A DNA stretch of 64,000 nt, from the NCBI GenBank assembly GCA_964653025.1, contig CAZZBZ010000006.1:1-64000 (forward strand). The letters run 5' to 3'. The notes under the pieces are model-generated. The model was given only the letters and a program-made list of their open reading frames with translations. It searched no databases and had not been told where the DNA came from. Each line of letters starts with the position of its first letter. Position 1 is the first letter of the stretch. Made by a program: the position numbers and the translations under genes. This DNA comes from JABWAM01 sp964653025. Its GTDB lineage: Bacteria; Verrucomicrobiota; Verrucomicrobiia; JABWAM01. Shown piece by piece: positions 1 to 7,629 of this stretch.

Positions 1-149
1 CGCACTTCTGCGCGATGAAGATCACCGAGGACGTGCGCAAGTACGCCGCCGAGCAGGGGATCGCTGAAGAAGAGGCGTTGGAGAAGGGGATGGAATCAAA
101 AGCCAGAGAGTTTATCGAAAAAGGCGCCGAAGTTTACACGCAGGCATAA
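1..149 (+). CDS. thiC: Phosphomethylpyrimidine synthase ThiC, C-terminal fragment
   Basis: The left edge of the window cuts this gene; the frame opens at base 3 and 48 residues remain before TAA. ThiC is a radical SAM enzyme that turns aminoimidazole ribotide into the hydroxymethylpyrimidine phosphate of thiamine. The visible start HFCAMKITEDVRKYA matches the ThiC tail, where this cysteine is the last of the unusual C-terminal CxxCxxxxC cluster motif. The rest, ending in EKGAEVYTQA, is also typical of the family. thiH, for the thiazole branch, lies 13 kb away. Everything upstream, including any TPP riboswitch, is outside the window. Confidence 0.9.
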   Translation, partial: HFCAMKITEDVRKYAAEQGIAEEEALEKGMESKAREFIEKGAEVYTQA

Positions 150-205
150 GTTTCTGCGGATGTGAACCATGCGGACATGCATGGGAGAACCTGCAGGAGC
201 CCGGG

Positions 206-1576
206 TCAGGAATCGAGACCGTCGCGGATCTTGTACTGAAGGGTGCGGAGGCTGATGCCCAGGATGCGGGCGGCCTCGGCTCTCTTCCCGCCGGTTCGAT
301 CGAGGGCGGCACGGATGAGGCGCTTTTCCATCCCGGCTACGGAGAGGTCCTCGGGGAGACTGCTGGTGGCCGCGGAGAGGGGGGGAGCGACCGGGGTGGT
401 TTGGGGAGGGAGGAATGATCCGAAATCTTCGGGGTCGAGAGGGCATCCCGGCTCGGCGAGGAGGATGGCGCGCTCGGCGCAGTTCTGGAGCTCGCGCACG
501 TTGCCGGGCCACAGGGCGCCCTGGAGGCTCTCACGGGCGCTCGGGGTCACCTCGGGGAGGGGCTTGCCGTGGTGGTCGGAGAAGTGGCGCAGGAAGTGGT
601 TGAGCAGCCGCTCGATGTCCTCCGGGTGCTGGCGCAGCGGGGGGAGATGGATGGGCACCACGTTGATGCGGTAGTAGAGATCCTCGCGAAAGGCGCCGCG
701 TTTGACATGGGCCTCGAGGTCGCGGTTGGTCGTGGCGAGGAGGCGCACATCCACGCGGAGGGTGTGGCTGCCGCCGACGCGCTCGAACTCGCGCTCTTGA
801 ATCACGCGGAGGAGCTTGGCTTGGAGGGAGATGGGGATCTCGGAGATCTCGTCGAGAAGGAGGGTGCCGCCATGGGCGAGTTCGAAGCGGCCCGCGCGCT
901 TGGCGTGGGCACCGGTGAAGGCACCCCGCTCGTGACCGAAGAGCTCGCTTTCCATGAGGTTCTCGGGGATCGCGGCACAGTTGAGGCGAATGAAAGGTTT
1001 GTCCTTGCGGAGGCTGGCCTTGTGGAGCGCATGGGCGACGAGTTCCTTGCCCGTGCCGCTCTCGCCGTGGATGAGGACGGTTGCGTCCGAGGGGGCCACC
1101 CGCACGATGAGTCGGCGGACGGCTTTCATGGAGTCGCTCTCGCCAAGGACCTCCCCCGTGGCCTCAAAGTCAATCTCGTGGCGGAGATAGGCGTTCTCGT
1201 TCTCGATGCGCCGCCAGTGTTCCAGCCGCTGGACCGCCAACTCGAGTTGATCCGGCTGGAAGGGTTTCACGAGGTAGTCCGCCGCCCCCTGGCGCATCGC
1301 CTCCGTCGCGTTCTCGATGGTGGCGTAGCCCGACATCATGATGAAGATGGGAGGGGACTTTTGGGTGCGCGTCTCGCACAGCAACTCCACCCCGTTGCCG
1401 TCCGGCAGGCGCACATCGCACACGACGAGGTCGAAGCCGTTCTTCGCCAGGGCGGCACGGGCGGCCCCCAGCGTGGCGACGCATTCGACGCTTTGCACGG
1501 ACGCAGAAAGAAAATCACGGAGCAGGGCCGTGAGACCCGGGTCATCGTCCACCACAAGGATGCGCTCGATTTGCAT
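206..1576 (-). CDS. Sigma-54-dependent response regulator, NtrC family
   Basis: A 456-residue three-domain transcriptional activator. Residues 1-120 are a receiver domain with acidic pocket VVDDD, phospho-acceptor Asp54 and Lys104. Residues 140-370 are the AAA+ domain with Walker A GESGTGKE at 171-178, the sigma-54 contact loop GAFTGA at 218-223 and Walker B LLLDE near 239. The last 45 residues form a Fis-type helix-turn-helix. Such proteins act on RpoN promoters once phosphorylated. No histidine kinase is adjacent, so it is an orphan here. PEP-CTERM genes in Zoogloea are controlled by a similar regulator, PrsR, but no link to the PEP-CTERM genes in this window can be shown from sequence. Confidence 0.93.
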   Translation of the reverse strand: MQIERILVVDDDPGLTALLRDFLSASVQSVECVATLGAARAALAKNGFDLVVCDVRLPDGNGVELLCETRTQKSPPIFIMMSGYATIENATEAMRQGAADYLVKPFQPDQLELAVQRLEHWRRIENENAYLRHEIDFEATGEVLGESDSMKAVRRLIVRVAPSDATVLIHGESGTGKELVAHALHKASLRKDKPFIRLNCAAIPENLMESELFGHERGAFTGAHAKRAGRFELAHGGTLLLDEISEIPISLQAKLLRVIQEREFERVGGSHTLRVDVRLLATTNRDLEAHVKRGAFREDLYYRINVVPIHLPPLRQHPEDIERLLNHFLRHFSDHHGKPLPEVTPSARESLQGALWPGNVRELQNCAERAILLAEPGCPLDPEDFGSFLPPQTTPVAPPLSAATSSLPEDLSVAGMEKRLIRAALDRTGGKRAEAARILGISLRTLQYKIRDGLDS

Positions 1577-1719
1577 CTTCGCGGGGAGGATGAGGCGGAA
1601 GACGCAATCAAATCAATCATGCAATCGCAGGGGTATCAGGAATGGCCGCCCGCTAGTTCCGCGAGGAATTTCCGATCGACGTGAGCCGAAAAGCGACGAG
1701 GAGCGGAGTCTGAACCTGC

Positions 1720-1757
1720 ATGCAGTTATTGCAGGCGGATGCAGTTTTTGCTGACGG
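1720..1757. repeat. Tandem 19-bp direct repeat upstream of the response regulator
   Basis: Two adjacent 19-bp units (1720-1738 and 1739-1757) match at 16 positions; both begin ATGCAGTT and end CGG. They lie about 145 bp upstream of the response-regulator start and 215 bp before the rightward peptidase gene. Iterated sites of this size can be activator binding sites. No convincing -24/-12 promoter was found nearby, so the role is open. Confidence 0.4.
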
Positions 1758-1971
1758 GGTTTCGATTTCCCCTGAAGACGACGAGGGGGTGGAAACCGTC
1801 CTCGTGAACGGGCGCTCCTTTCTTCCCTGATTTCGCAGGGAGTTTTGTTGGGTGGACCGCGGTGTGGAGATCCTCTGGTCGCTCCGGGGCATTGGCATGG
1901 TGCCTGCATTCCTATGGGTCATGAACCGAACCCTGCAGCTCCGCAAACTGGTAGGAGGCCAGCATTTGCTC

Positions 1972-2649
1972 ATGGGGTGGCTGCTCCATCCCGTGTCGCT
2001 GATTGCCTTTTTCCTGCTCAGCCTCATGGCGGCCCTCTGCGCCGGAGGGGCAGAACCGTCCCCCGCGGGGGGTGTGGGGCGGATCTCCTTCGACAATCTC
2101 GATCCCGCCCAGGAGGTTCAGGCGATGGAGGTGTATGCGACCGCGCGGGCGCACTTCACCCGCCTGACGAGCCGCGAGGTGGGTGAAGTGCCGGTCCGGG
2201 TCCGCATCGTGGAACGCCTTGGGCGGGGGGAGGCCAGCCGGACGGTGGGCCAGATGCTGGGAGTCACGGTGTATGTGGACGGGGAGAGCGTGGTTCAGAT
2301 CAGCGCGGCACAGACACGCAGCTTCGGGAGGGTCCTGGCCCACGAGTTGACGCACGCGTTTGTGCGCGAGGCCTACGGCACGGCAGTGAACCGTTCGCTC
2401 AGCGAAGGGCTGTCCGAGTACATCGCCTCGCAGTTCTACGGCGCCGAGGTCAATCGCGACATTCGTGCGGCGTCGGCGGTGGTGATGAAGAATCCCCGCC
2501 TGATGCCCTATGTGAACGGCTACAACTTTTGCCTGCATCATGCGGACCGTCCCGGTTTTGGGAAGTTCTTTGAGAGCCAGATCAAGATGCCGGACTTCGG
2601 CCTCGGGCACCTCGAGGCCGTATGGAAGCGCCAGGAGCAAGGGGCCTGA
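1972..2649 (+). CDS. Secreted zinc metallopeptidase-like protein (HExxH gluzincin)
   Basis: About 225 residues from the ATG at 1972. This start gives an ordinary signal peptide (WLLHPVSLIAFFLLSLMAAL, then Ala/Gly) and follows AGGAGG by 13 bases. The frame stays open back to a GTG at 1852, which would bury the signal in the protein. HELTHAF at 124-130 holds the HExxH zinc and catalytic motif, and LSEGLSEY at 143-150 resembles the third-ligand glutamate of gluzincins in the peptidase-MA-like group. The protein is probably periplasmic or surface bound. Its substrate is unknown. It sits 36 bp before the MglA-type gene and may share its transcript. Confidence 0.7.
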   Translation: MGWLLHPVSLIAFFLLSLMAALCAGGAEPSPAGGVGRISFDNLDPAQEVQAMEVYATARAHFTRLTSREVGEVPVRVRIVERLGRGEASRTVGQMLGVTVYVDGESVVQISAAQTRSFGRVLAHELTHAFVREAYGTAVNRSLSEGLSEYIASQFYGAEVNRDIRAASAVVMKNPRLMPYVNGYNFCLHHADRPGFGKFFESQIKMPDFGLGHLEAVWKRQEQGA

Positions 2650-2685
2650 CCCGCGCTTTTCGCAAAACCCATTCCCCGCCACGCC

Positions 2686-3363
2686 ATGCCCATCATCAAC
2701 TACGACCGCAAGGAGATTCAGTTCAAGGTCGTCTACTACGGCCCCGCGCTGTGCGGGAAGACGGCCAACTTGATGCATCTCCATTCCCAGGCCACCCTGG
2801 ATAGCAAGGGCGGCAAGGTCTCCCTCTCCACCGCCGCGGACTGCACCCTCTATTTCGACTTCCTCCCGCTGGATACCCTCGCGATCGAGGGCTTCCGTAC
2901 CAGATTTCAGCTTTACCCCGCCCCCGGGCAGATCATCTACAACGCCACCCGCCAACTCATCCTCCGCGGCGTGGACGGCCTCGTGTTCGTGGCCGACTCC
3001 CAGTGGGAGAAGATGGAGGAGAACGTCGAGAGCTTCCGCGGCCTTGAGGAGAACCTCCTCAAGCAGAACACGTCCCTCGACGAGATCCCCTACGTCCTCC
3101 AGTACAACAAGCGCGACCTCTCCCACGTGGCACCCTTCAAATACATGGAGTACGCGCTCAACCATCGTGCCGTGCGCGTGCCGTCGTTCGAATCCTCGGC
3201 CGCGACCGGGCAGAACGTCTTCGCCACCCTCAACGCGATCTCTCATCGGCTGCTGTCCAGGTTCACCGCGTCTCAACCGTCCGCCTCACCCTGGGATGTT
3301 CAACCCGCATGGGAACCCGGCGCACGCGCTCGTGCTGACGTGCCGGTTCTTTGTGCAGCCTGA
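2686..3363 (+). CDS. mglA: MglA-type small Ras-like GTPase
   Basis: A 225-residue cytoplasmic GTPase resembling MglA, the polarity switch of gliding bacteria. The P-loop is GPALCGKT at 19-26. The G3 region reads PAPGQ (79-83) instead of DxxG, which is typical of MglA. NKRD at 141-144 is the guanine-specificity motif. About 30 residues past the usual end (from TASQPSASP on) are poorly conserved in appearance and may be a lineage-specific tail. No mglB (GTPase-activating Roadblock partner) is adjacent. Role inferred from the family: cell polarity, motility or envelope trafficking. Confidence 0.85.
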   Translation: MPIINYDRKEIQFKVVYYGPALCGKTANLMHLHSQATLDSKGGKVSLSTAADCTLYFDFLPLDTLAIEGFRTRFQLYPAPGQIIYNATRQLILRGVDGLVFVADSQWEKMEENVESFRGLEENLLKQNTSLDEIPYVLQYNKRDLSHVAPFKYMEYALNHRAVRVPSFESSAATGQNVFATLNAISHRLLSRFTASQPSASPWDVQPAWEPGARARADVPVLCAA

Positions 3364-3420
3364 TGGCCGGTTATTTCAGGAAACAGCGAAGGATCTGACT
3401 GCCCAACCGCATTTCACAGG

Positions 3421-3593
3421 GAAGCCACGGATGAAACACGGATGACAGAAGCAGAATGCCAGGTCCGCTACACGGACCTGGCATGCTCCATGGGCAGAAC
3501 TCCGATATCTCCCCGCGGAAGACGCGCCGATTCCGTGTGGCGGAATCGGCGCTCTCCTCGATCCGTGGAAATCCGTGTTTCATCGGTGGCTTC
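3421..3593. repeat. Nested palindromic element: outer inverted repeat around two perfect hairpins
   Basis: The outer arms 3421-3443 and 3571-3593 are inverted copies with one mismatch in 23. Inside are two separate perfect hairpins, each with a 12-bp stem and a 5-base loop: ATGCCAGGTCCG at 3456-3467 with its complement at 3473-3484, and GCGCCGATTCCG at 3524-3535 with its complement at 3541-3552. No T-tract follows either one. The layout suggests a non-autonomous mobile or REP-like element rather than a terminator. It separates the MglA-type gene from a decayed DUF4143 gene. Confidence 0.7.
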
Positions 3594-3653
3594 TTCTGGT
3601 TCGGTTCCGCCCATCAAGCGCGGGGACCATACCCGTTAGCTTGACGCCCATGC

Positions 3654-4196
3654 GTGGTCGCGGCGCGGACGGCGCAGATGCTCAACTACACCGACCTGGC
3701 CCGGGACTGCGCGATCAGCGTCAACACGGCCCGGAAATGGATGAGCGTTTTGGAGGGCAGTTTTCAAGTGGCCATCCTGCCGGCCTATCACAGCAACCTG
3801 TCGAAGCGCCATTTTCTCGACACGGGGCTGTGTGCTTATCTGACGGAATGGTCGTCGCCCGAGACGCTCGAAGCCGGCGCGATGTCGGGGGCCATCTTTG
3901 AGAGCTTTGTCTTCGGGGAGATTCTGAAGTCGTGGCATAATCAGGGTCGGCGTCCCGCCTTTCATTACTACCGCGACAAGGATGGGCGGGAGATTGATCT
4001 GTTGATCGCGCACGATGGTCGGCTGTGGCCGGTCGAGATCAAGAAGGCGGCGCTGGTTCGGGAAGCCGACACGGCGGCATTTCGAACGATGGTCGGGCGG
4101 GGGACCAAGACCGGCCACGGGGCCGTCGTCTGTCTCAGCGCGGAGCGAACACCGTTGAACCGTGAGGTGGATGTGATCCCGGTGGGCTGGCTGTAA
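3654..4196 (+). pseudogene. Remnant of an AAA ATPase, DUF4143 C-terminal part
   Basis: The 180-residue frame matches only the C-terminal half of the AAA_14/DUF4143 ATPases often found in toxin-antitoxin-like or accessory loci: LARDCAISVNTARKW, YHSNLSKR, FLDTGLCAYL, GAIFESFVFGEILKSW and the nuclease-like DGREIDLLIA...VEIKK. The N-terminal P-loop ATPase is missing altogether. The usual short stretch between YHSN..KR and F.DTGLCAYL (commonly like VKTPKLY) is absent, which points to an internal deletion of about six to eight codons. The 5' end abuts the palindromic element. It is most likely a decaying accessory gene with no ATPase function. Confidence 0.75.
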
Positions 4197-4209
4197 AACA
4201 TTATGGAGT

Positions 4210-4278
4210 CGGGACGCCCCTCTGAAGGCGGGTAAACCTCGTCCCGTCCGCATCGTGGCTTGATGCGGACGGTTTTTT
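4210..4278 (+). promoter_or_regulatory. Candidate attenuator leader of guaA
   Basis: CGGGAC at 4210-4215 can pair with GTCCCG at 4241-4246. The last three bases of that arm (4244-4246) are also the first three of the terminator stem 4244-4254/4262-4272, so the two structures exclude each other. The guaA ATG is 19 bases past the T-tract. This arrangement is compatible with attenuation. It could equally be a simple terminator of the upstream remnant. No known purine riboswitch core was recognised. Confidence 0.35.
4244..4278 (+). terminator. Intrinsic terminator before guaA
   Basis: CCGTCCGCATC (4244-4254) and GATGCGGACGG (4262-4272) form a perfect 11-bp stem with a 7-base loop, followed directly by six T residues (4273-4278). 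It has all the parts of a Rho-independent terminator. It lies only 19 bases upstream of the guaA ATG, so read-through or conditional folding must be considered. Confidence 0.8.
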
Positions 4279-4297
4279 GCTTTTTGGTTCAGGGGTC

Positions 4298-5836
4298 ATG
4301 GAGAAAATTGCGATCCTCGATTTCGGGAGCCAGTACACCCAGCTCATTGCCCGTCGCATCCGCGAGTGCGCGGTGTTTTCGGAAATCCTGCCGTATGGGA
4401 GTCCGGCGGCGAGGCTGGCCGACCCGGAGATTAAGGGGATCATCCTGTCGGGCGGTCCCGCGAGCGTTTACACGCGGAAGGCGCCGCACCCCGATCCGTC
4501 GATCTTCGCGCTCGGGAAGCCCATCCTCGGGATCTGCTACGGGATGCAGCTCATGGCCCATCACCTGGGCGGGCGCGTGGCGCACGGGCAGAAGCGGGAG
4601 TACGGCCACGGCATGCTGCGCCGCGCGCCGGGCTGCCGCCTATTTGCCGGCCTGCCGCGCGAGTTGAAGGTCTGGAACTCGCATGGGGACAAGCTCGTGC
4701 GGACCCCGCGCGGTTTCCGCAGTGGCGCGCGGACGGAGAACTCCGAGTACGCGGCCATCGAGGACCCTTCCCGCCGCCTTTACGGCCTGCAGTTTCACCC
4801 CGAGGTGCACCATACCCCGCTTGGAAAGCGGATCCTCGAGAACTTTGTCCACCGGATCTGCGGCTGCGGGCGCTCATGGACGATGCGATCCTTCATCGAG
4901 CAGGCGTGCGCCGACATCCGCACGCAGGTGGGGCGAGAGAACGTGATCCTTGGCCTGAGCGGAGGGGTGGATTCGAGCGTGGCCGCGGCGCTGCTCCACC
5001 GCGCCATCGGCCGCCAGCTCACCTGCGTCTTCGTGAACAACGGGCTGCTGCGCAAACGGGAAGCCGAGGGAGTCCAGAAGCTGGTGAAGGACAATTTTCG
5101 CGTCCACTTCAGGTACGTGGACGCCTCCGCCGTATTCCTCCGCGCGCTGGCGGGGGTGACCGACCCCGAGAGGAAGCGGAAGATCATCGGGCGGGAGTTC
5201 ATCCACGTCTTTGAGCGGACGACGAAGCAGTTGCGCGGCTCGCACCGTTTTCTCGCGCAGGGGACCCTCTACCCGGACGTGATCGAAAGCGTTTCCATCG
5301 GCAATAACCCCGCGGCGCTCATCAAGTCGCACCACAACGTGGGCGGCCTGCCGAAGAGGATGAAACTCCGCCTCGTCGAGCCGCTGCGCCAGCTCTTCAA
5401 GGATGAGGTGCGGCGGGTGGGCGAGGAGCTTGGCCTGTCGCGCGAGGTGGTCTGGCGGCAGCCGTTTCCAGGGCCGGGGCTTGCCGTGCGGTGTCTCGGG
5501 CCGATCACGCCGGAGAAACTTCGCATCCTCCGCGACGCCGACTGGGTGGTCGTGGACGAGATGAAGAAGACGGGCCTCTACTACAAGGTCTGGCAGAGCT
5601 TCGCGGTCCTGCTGCCGGTGAAGTCCGTGGGGGTGATGGGCGACGAGCGGACCTATGAGTTCACGGCGGCCGTGCGCGTCGTGGAGAGCCAGGACGCGAT
5701 GACGGCGGACTGGGTGCGCGTGCCGTATGACATCCTCGCCCGGGTTTCCAACCGCATTATCAACGAGGTGAAGGGCGTGAACCGCGTCGTCCTCGATATC
5801 ACCTCGAAGCCGCCGGGTACGATCGAGTGGGAATGA
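4298..5836 (+). CDS. guaA: GMP synthase (glutamine-hydrolysing)
   Basis: A 512-residue enzyme converting XMP, ATP and glutamine to GMP in purine synthesis. The N-terminal class I amidotransferase has nucleophile Cys80 in GICYGMQ and His167/Glu169 in FHPEV. The ATP pyrophosphatase domain begins near 195, with the PP-loop SGGVDSS at 221-227. The C-terminal dimerisation domain ends TSKPPGTIEWE, as in the family. The ATG at 4298 after AGGGG is preferred over an in-frame TTG further upstream because MEKIAILDFGSQ is the normal N terminus. A terminator-like hairpin lies just before it. The gene converges on the TPR gene downstream. Confidence 0.97.
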   Translation: MEKIAILDFGSQYTQLIARRIRECAVFSEILPYGSPAARLADPEIKGIILSGGPASVYTRKAPHPDPSIFALGKPILGICYGMQLMAHHLGGRVAHGQKREYGHGMLRRAPGCRLFAGLPRELKVWNSHGDKLVRTPRGFRSGARTENSEYAAIEDPSRRLYGLQFHPEVHHTPLGKRILENFVHRICGCGRSWTMRSFIEQACADIRTQVGRENVILGLSGGVDSSVAAALLHRAIGRQLTCVFVNNGLLRKREAEGVQKLVKDNFRVHFRYVDASAVFLRALAGVTDPERKRKIIGREFIHVFERTTKQLRGSHRFLAQGTLYPDVIESVSIGNNPAALIKSHHNVGGLPKRMKLRLVEPLRQLFKDEVRRVGEELGLSREVVWRQPFPGPGLAVRCLGPITPEKLRILRDADWVVVDEMKKTGLYYKVWQSFAVLLPVKSVGVMGDERTYEFTAAVRVVESQDAMTADWVRVPYDILARVSNRIINEVKGVNRVVLDITSKPPGTIEWE

Positions 5837-5864
5837 ACGGCCGCCTGAAGGCGGCGCCGTTCAT
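5833..5864. terminator. Bidirectional hairpin between guaA and the TPR gene
   Basis: ATGAACGGC (5833-5841) pairs with GCCGTTCAT (5856-5864), and CGCC (5842-5845) with GGCG (5850-5853), leaving a 2-base bulge and a TGAA loop. The stop codons of both convergent genes (5834-5836 and 5861-5863) lie inside the stem. It probably ends transcription in both directions, although neither side has a strong T-tract. Confidence 0.6.
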
Positions 5865-7600
5865 TTCGCCGGCTTCGTCGGCGAGGCCGATTTGATGCGG
5901 GCGCGGGCCTCGTTCACGAGGCGTTGTTCCTCGGGAAGCAGGCGGGCCCCCTTGGCGAGATCGAGGCATTTCTGGGCGGCGGCGAGGTCTCCCGCGGCGG
6001 CAAGAAGAATCCCCTGGTAGGCGGCCATGTGGGGATCGAGGAGTTGGCCTGGGGGAAGCGCAGCGAGGAGTTCGAGTGCCCGCCGCGTCTCGCCGTTGAG
6101 GTGGAGGGCGAAGGCGCAGGTCGCCGCATAGGCCGTGTTCGAGGGGCTGGAGGCGTGGAGATCGAGGGCAGTTCGGCGTGAAGCGGCGAGGTCCTCTCCG
6201 AGGAGCAGGGAGAGGGAGGCCGTGTTGTTTTGTGCGATGGCATCGGAGGGCATGATCTCGGAGGCGCGCCGCACAGCCTGGAGCATGCCGCGGGTGTCTC
6301 CGGTTTCACGGCAGGTGCGAAAGGCGGTCATTAACGCCCAGCGCGCATGGCGGGGGTGGCGGGCCACCTTCCAGCAAACTTCCTTGAGTTCGGAAGGCCA
6401 TTTCCACTTCTCGCAGAGGCGCGCGAGCATCATGAGGGGAACGGGATCGTCGGCCGCGGCGGCCATTGCGCTCTTCCAGATTCTACGGGAGTTCACGGGC
6501 TCCCCGAGCCCGGAAGCGGCGCGGGCCAGGTGAGCGAGGCGGCTGAACTCCAGCCCGGGCCAGACGCTGCGATCCAGGAAATGGCGGGAGGCTTTCCAGT
6601 CGCCGAGGGCCTCGTAGGTCTCAACCAGCGCAAGGGCTGCGATGGGGTTTCGGCGAATGAAGATCGGCCGCCCCTCGATCCACGTGGCCGCTTCACGGGA
6701 AAGCCCGTTGGCGTTCATCCATCGCGTGAGCTCGTAGACGTTGCTGCCCACCCGCCCCGCAAGGGTCTGGAGGCGCTGGAGTTCCTCGGGGAACCCGGTT
6801 TTTTGAAAGCGGTAAAGCGTGCCGAGGCGGATCACCCGGTCCTGGTAAAGGGCGGCAGGAACGGAGACGAGGCGGTCGGCGAATGCAAGGGCGGCAGGAC
6901 CGTCGTTTCGGGCAAGGGCATCGGCGAGGAGCGCGCGGAGGGTCTGGGAGCGAAACTCAGGCTGCGCGGAGACCTCCTCGATCTCCTGTCGGGCGGCGGT
7001 CGCCGTTCCGGGTTTCGATGACTGCATTCGGAGGGTGGCAAGGTCGAGACGGAAGACCGTATTGGAAGGATCGAGGCGGTTGGCCCGTGTGAGGTGCGCC
7101 TCGGCGGCGTCGGGGCGGTGGAGCAGCACGGCGAGCGTCCCGGCGGCATGTTGCCAGCGCCCCGTGTTTCTTGCGGATTCGGGCATCGCATCGAGCGTGC
7201 GGTCGGCGAGGATGAGTTCGTTGAATCTCAACGCCGCGTTCGCAAGGGCGAGGCGGTTCTCCAGGTTTCCTGGCTCCACCTGGACGAGGCGGTTCCGCCA
7301 CAGGACCGCCTCGGGTGAGCCGATCTTCTCAGCGAGTTCGGCCACCGTCCGCACGATCTCCACGTTGTTGCGGTTGATCTGGTGCGCGTGGCGGATGTTG
7401 AGTGAAGCCGCGAGGAGGTCTCCGCGCTCAATAGCGATCTTCGCGCGGGTCACGAGCCGTTGCTGGGCCCAGATGCCGAGGCCCTTCCACGAGGCCCAAC
7501 CTGCGGCGAGGATCAGCCCGGCGATGAGAAAACGTCGCGTCCACCGCCAGAGAAGCAGGGGGGTCGGCTGGAGCCATGGATGGATTGGCAGCTTGCTCAT
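5861..7600 (-). CDS. Membrane-anchored TPR-like protein beside a PEP-CTERM gene
   Basis: A 579-residue protein with a basic N terminus and one transmembrane helix at about 24-42 (FLIAGLILAAGWASW), so the long repeat region should be outside the cytoplasm. From residue 50 on it consists of degenerate TPR-like helical repeats. It is a paralogue of the protein at 31405-33141: both begin the repeat region with an L..ASL.IR.A pattern, share W.RN.(L/V)(V/Q)..EP.N and end with a PEE.RL segment. The other copy is in the exosortase operon. This one lies 29 bp downstream of a PEP-CTERM gene, so a role in exporting or presenting sorted proteins is inferred. No catalytic motif is visible. Confidence 0.75.
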   Translation of the reverse strand: MSKLPIHPWLQPTPLLLWRWTRRFLIAGLILAAGWASWKGLGIWAQQRLVTRAKIAIERGDLLAASLNIRHAHQINRNNVEIVRTVAELAEKIGSPEAVLWRNRLVQVEPGNLENRLALANAALRFNELILADRTLDAMPESARNTGRWQHAAGTLAVLLHRPDAAEAHLTRANRLDPSNTVFRLDLATLRMQSSKPGTATAARQEIEEVSAQPEFRSQTLRALLADALARNDGPAALAFADRLVSVPAALYQDRVIRLGTLYRFQKTGFPEELQRLQTLAGRVGSNVYELTRWMNANGLSREAATWIEGRPIFIRRNPIAALALVETYEALGDWKASRHFLDRSVWPGLEFSRLAHLARAASGLGEPVNSRRIWKSAMAAAADDPVPLMMLARLCEKWKWPSELKEVCWKVARHPRHARWALMTAFRTCRETGDTRGMLQAVRRASEIMPSDAIAQNNTASLSLLLGEDLAASRRTALDLHASSPSNTAYAATCAFALHLNGETRRALELLAALPPGQLLDPHMAAYQGILLAAAGDLAAAQKCLDLAKGARLLPEEQRLVNEARARIKSASPTKPAK

Positions 7601-7629
7601 CGGCTACGCAGCCCGCCGCCGTCCGGGGA

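Noticed and set aside
1912..3276. A 454-codon minus-strand frame
   Set aside because: Antisense to the peptidase-like and MglA genes, low-complexity composition and no recognisable motif.
4148..4165. Similarity of a segment in the DUF4143 remnant to the ACCGTTGAACCGTG repeat
   Set aside because: It encodes the expected ...TPLNREV family sequence and is explained as coding DNA.
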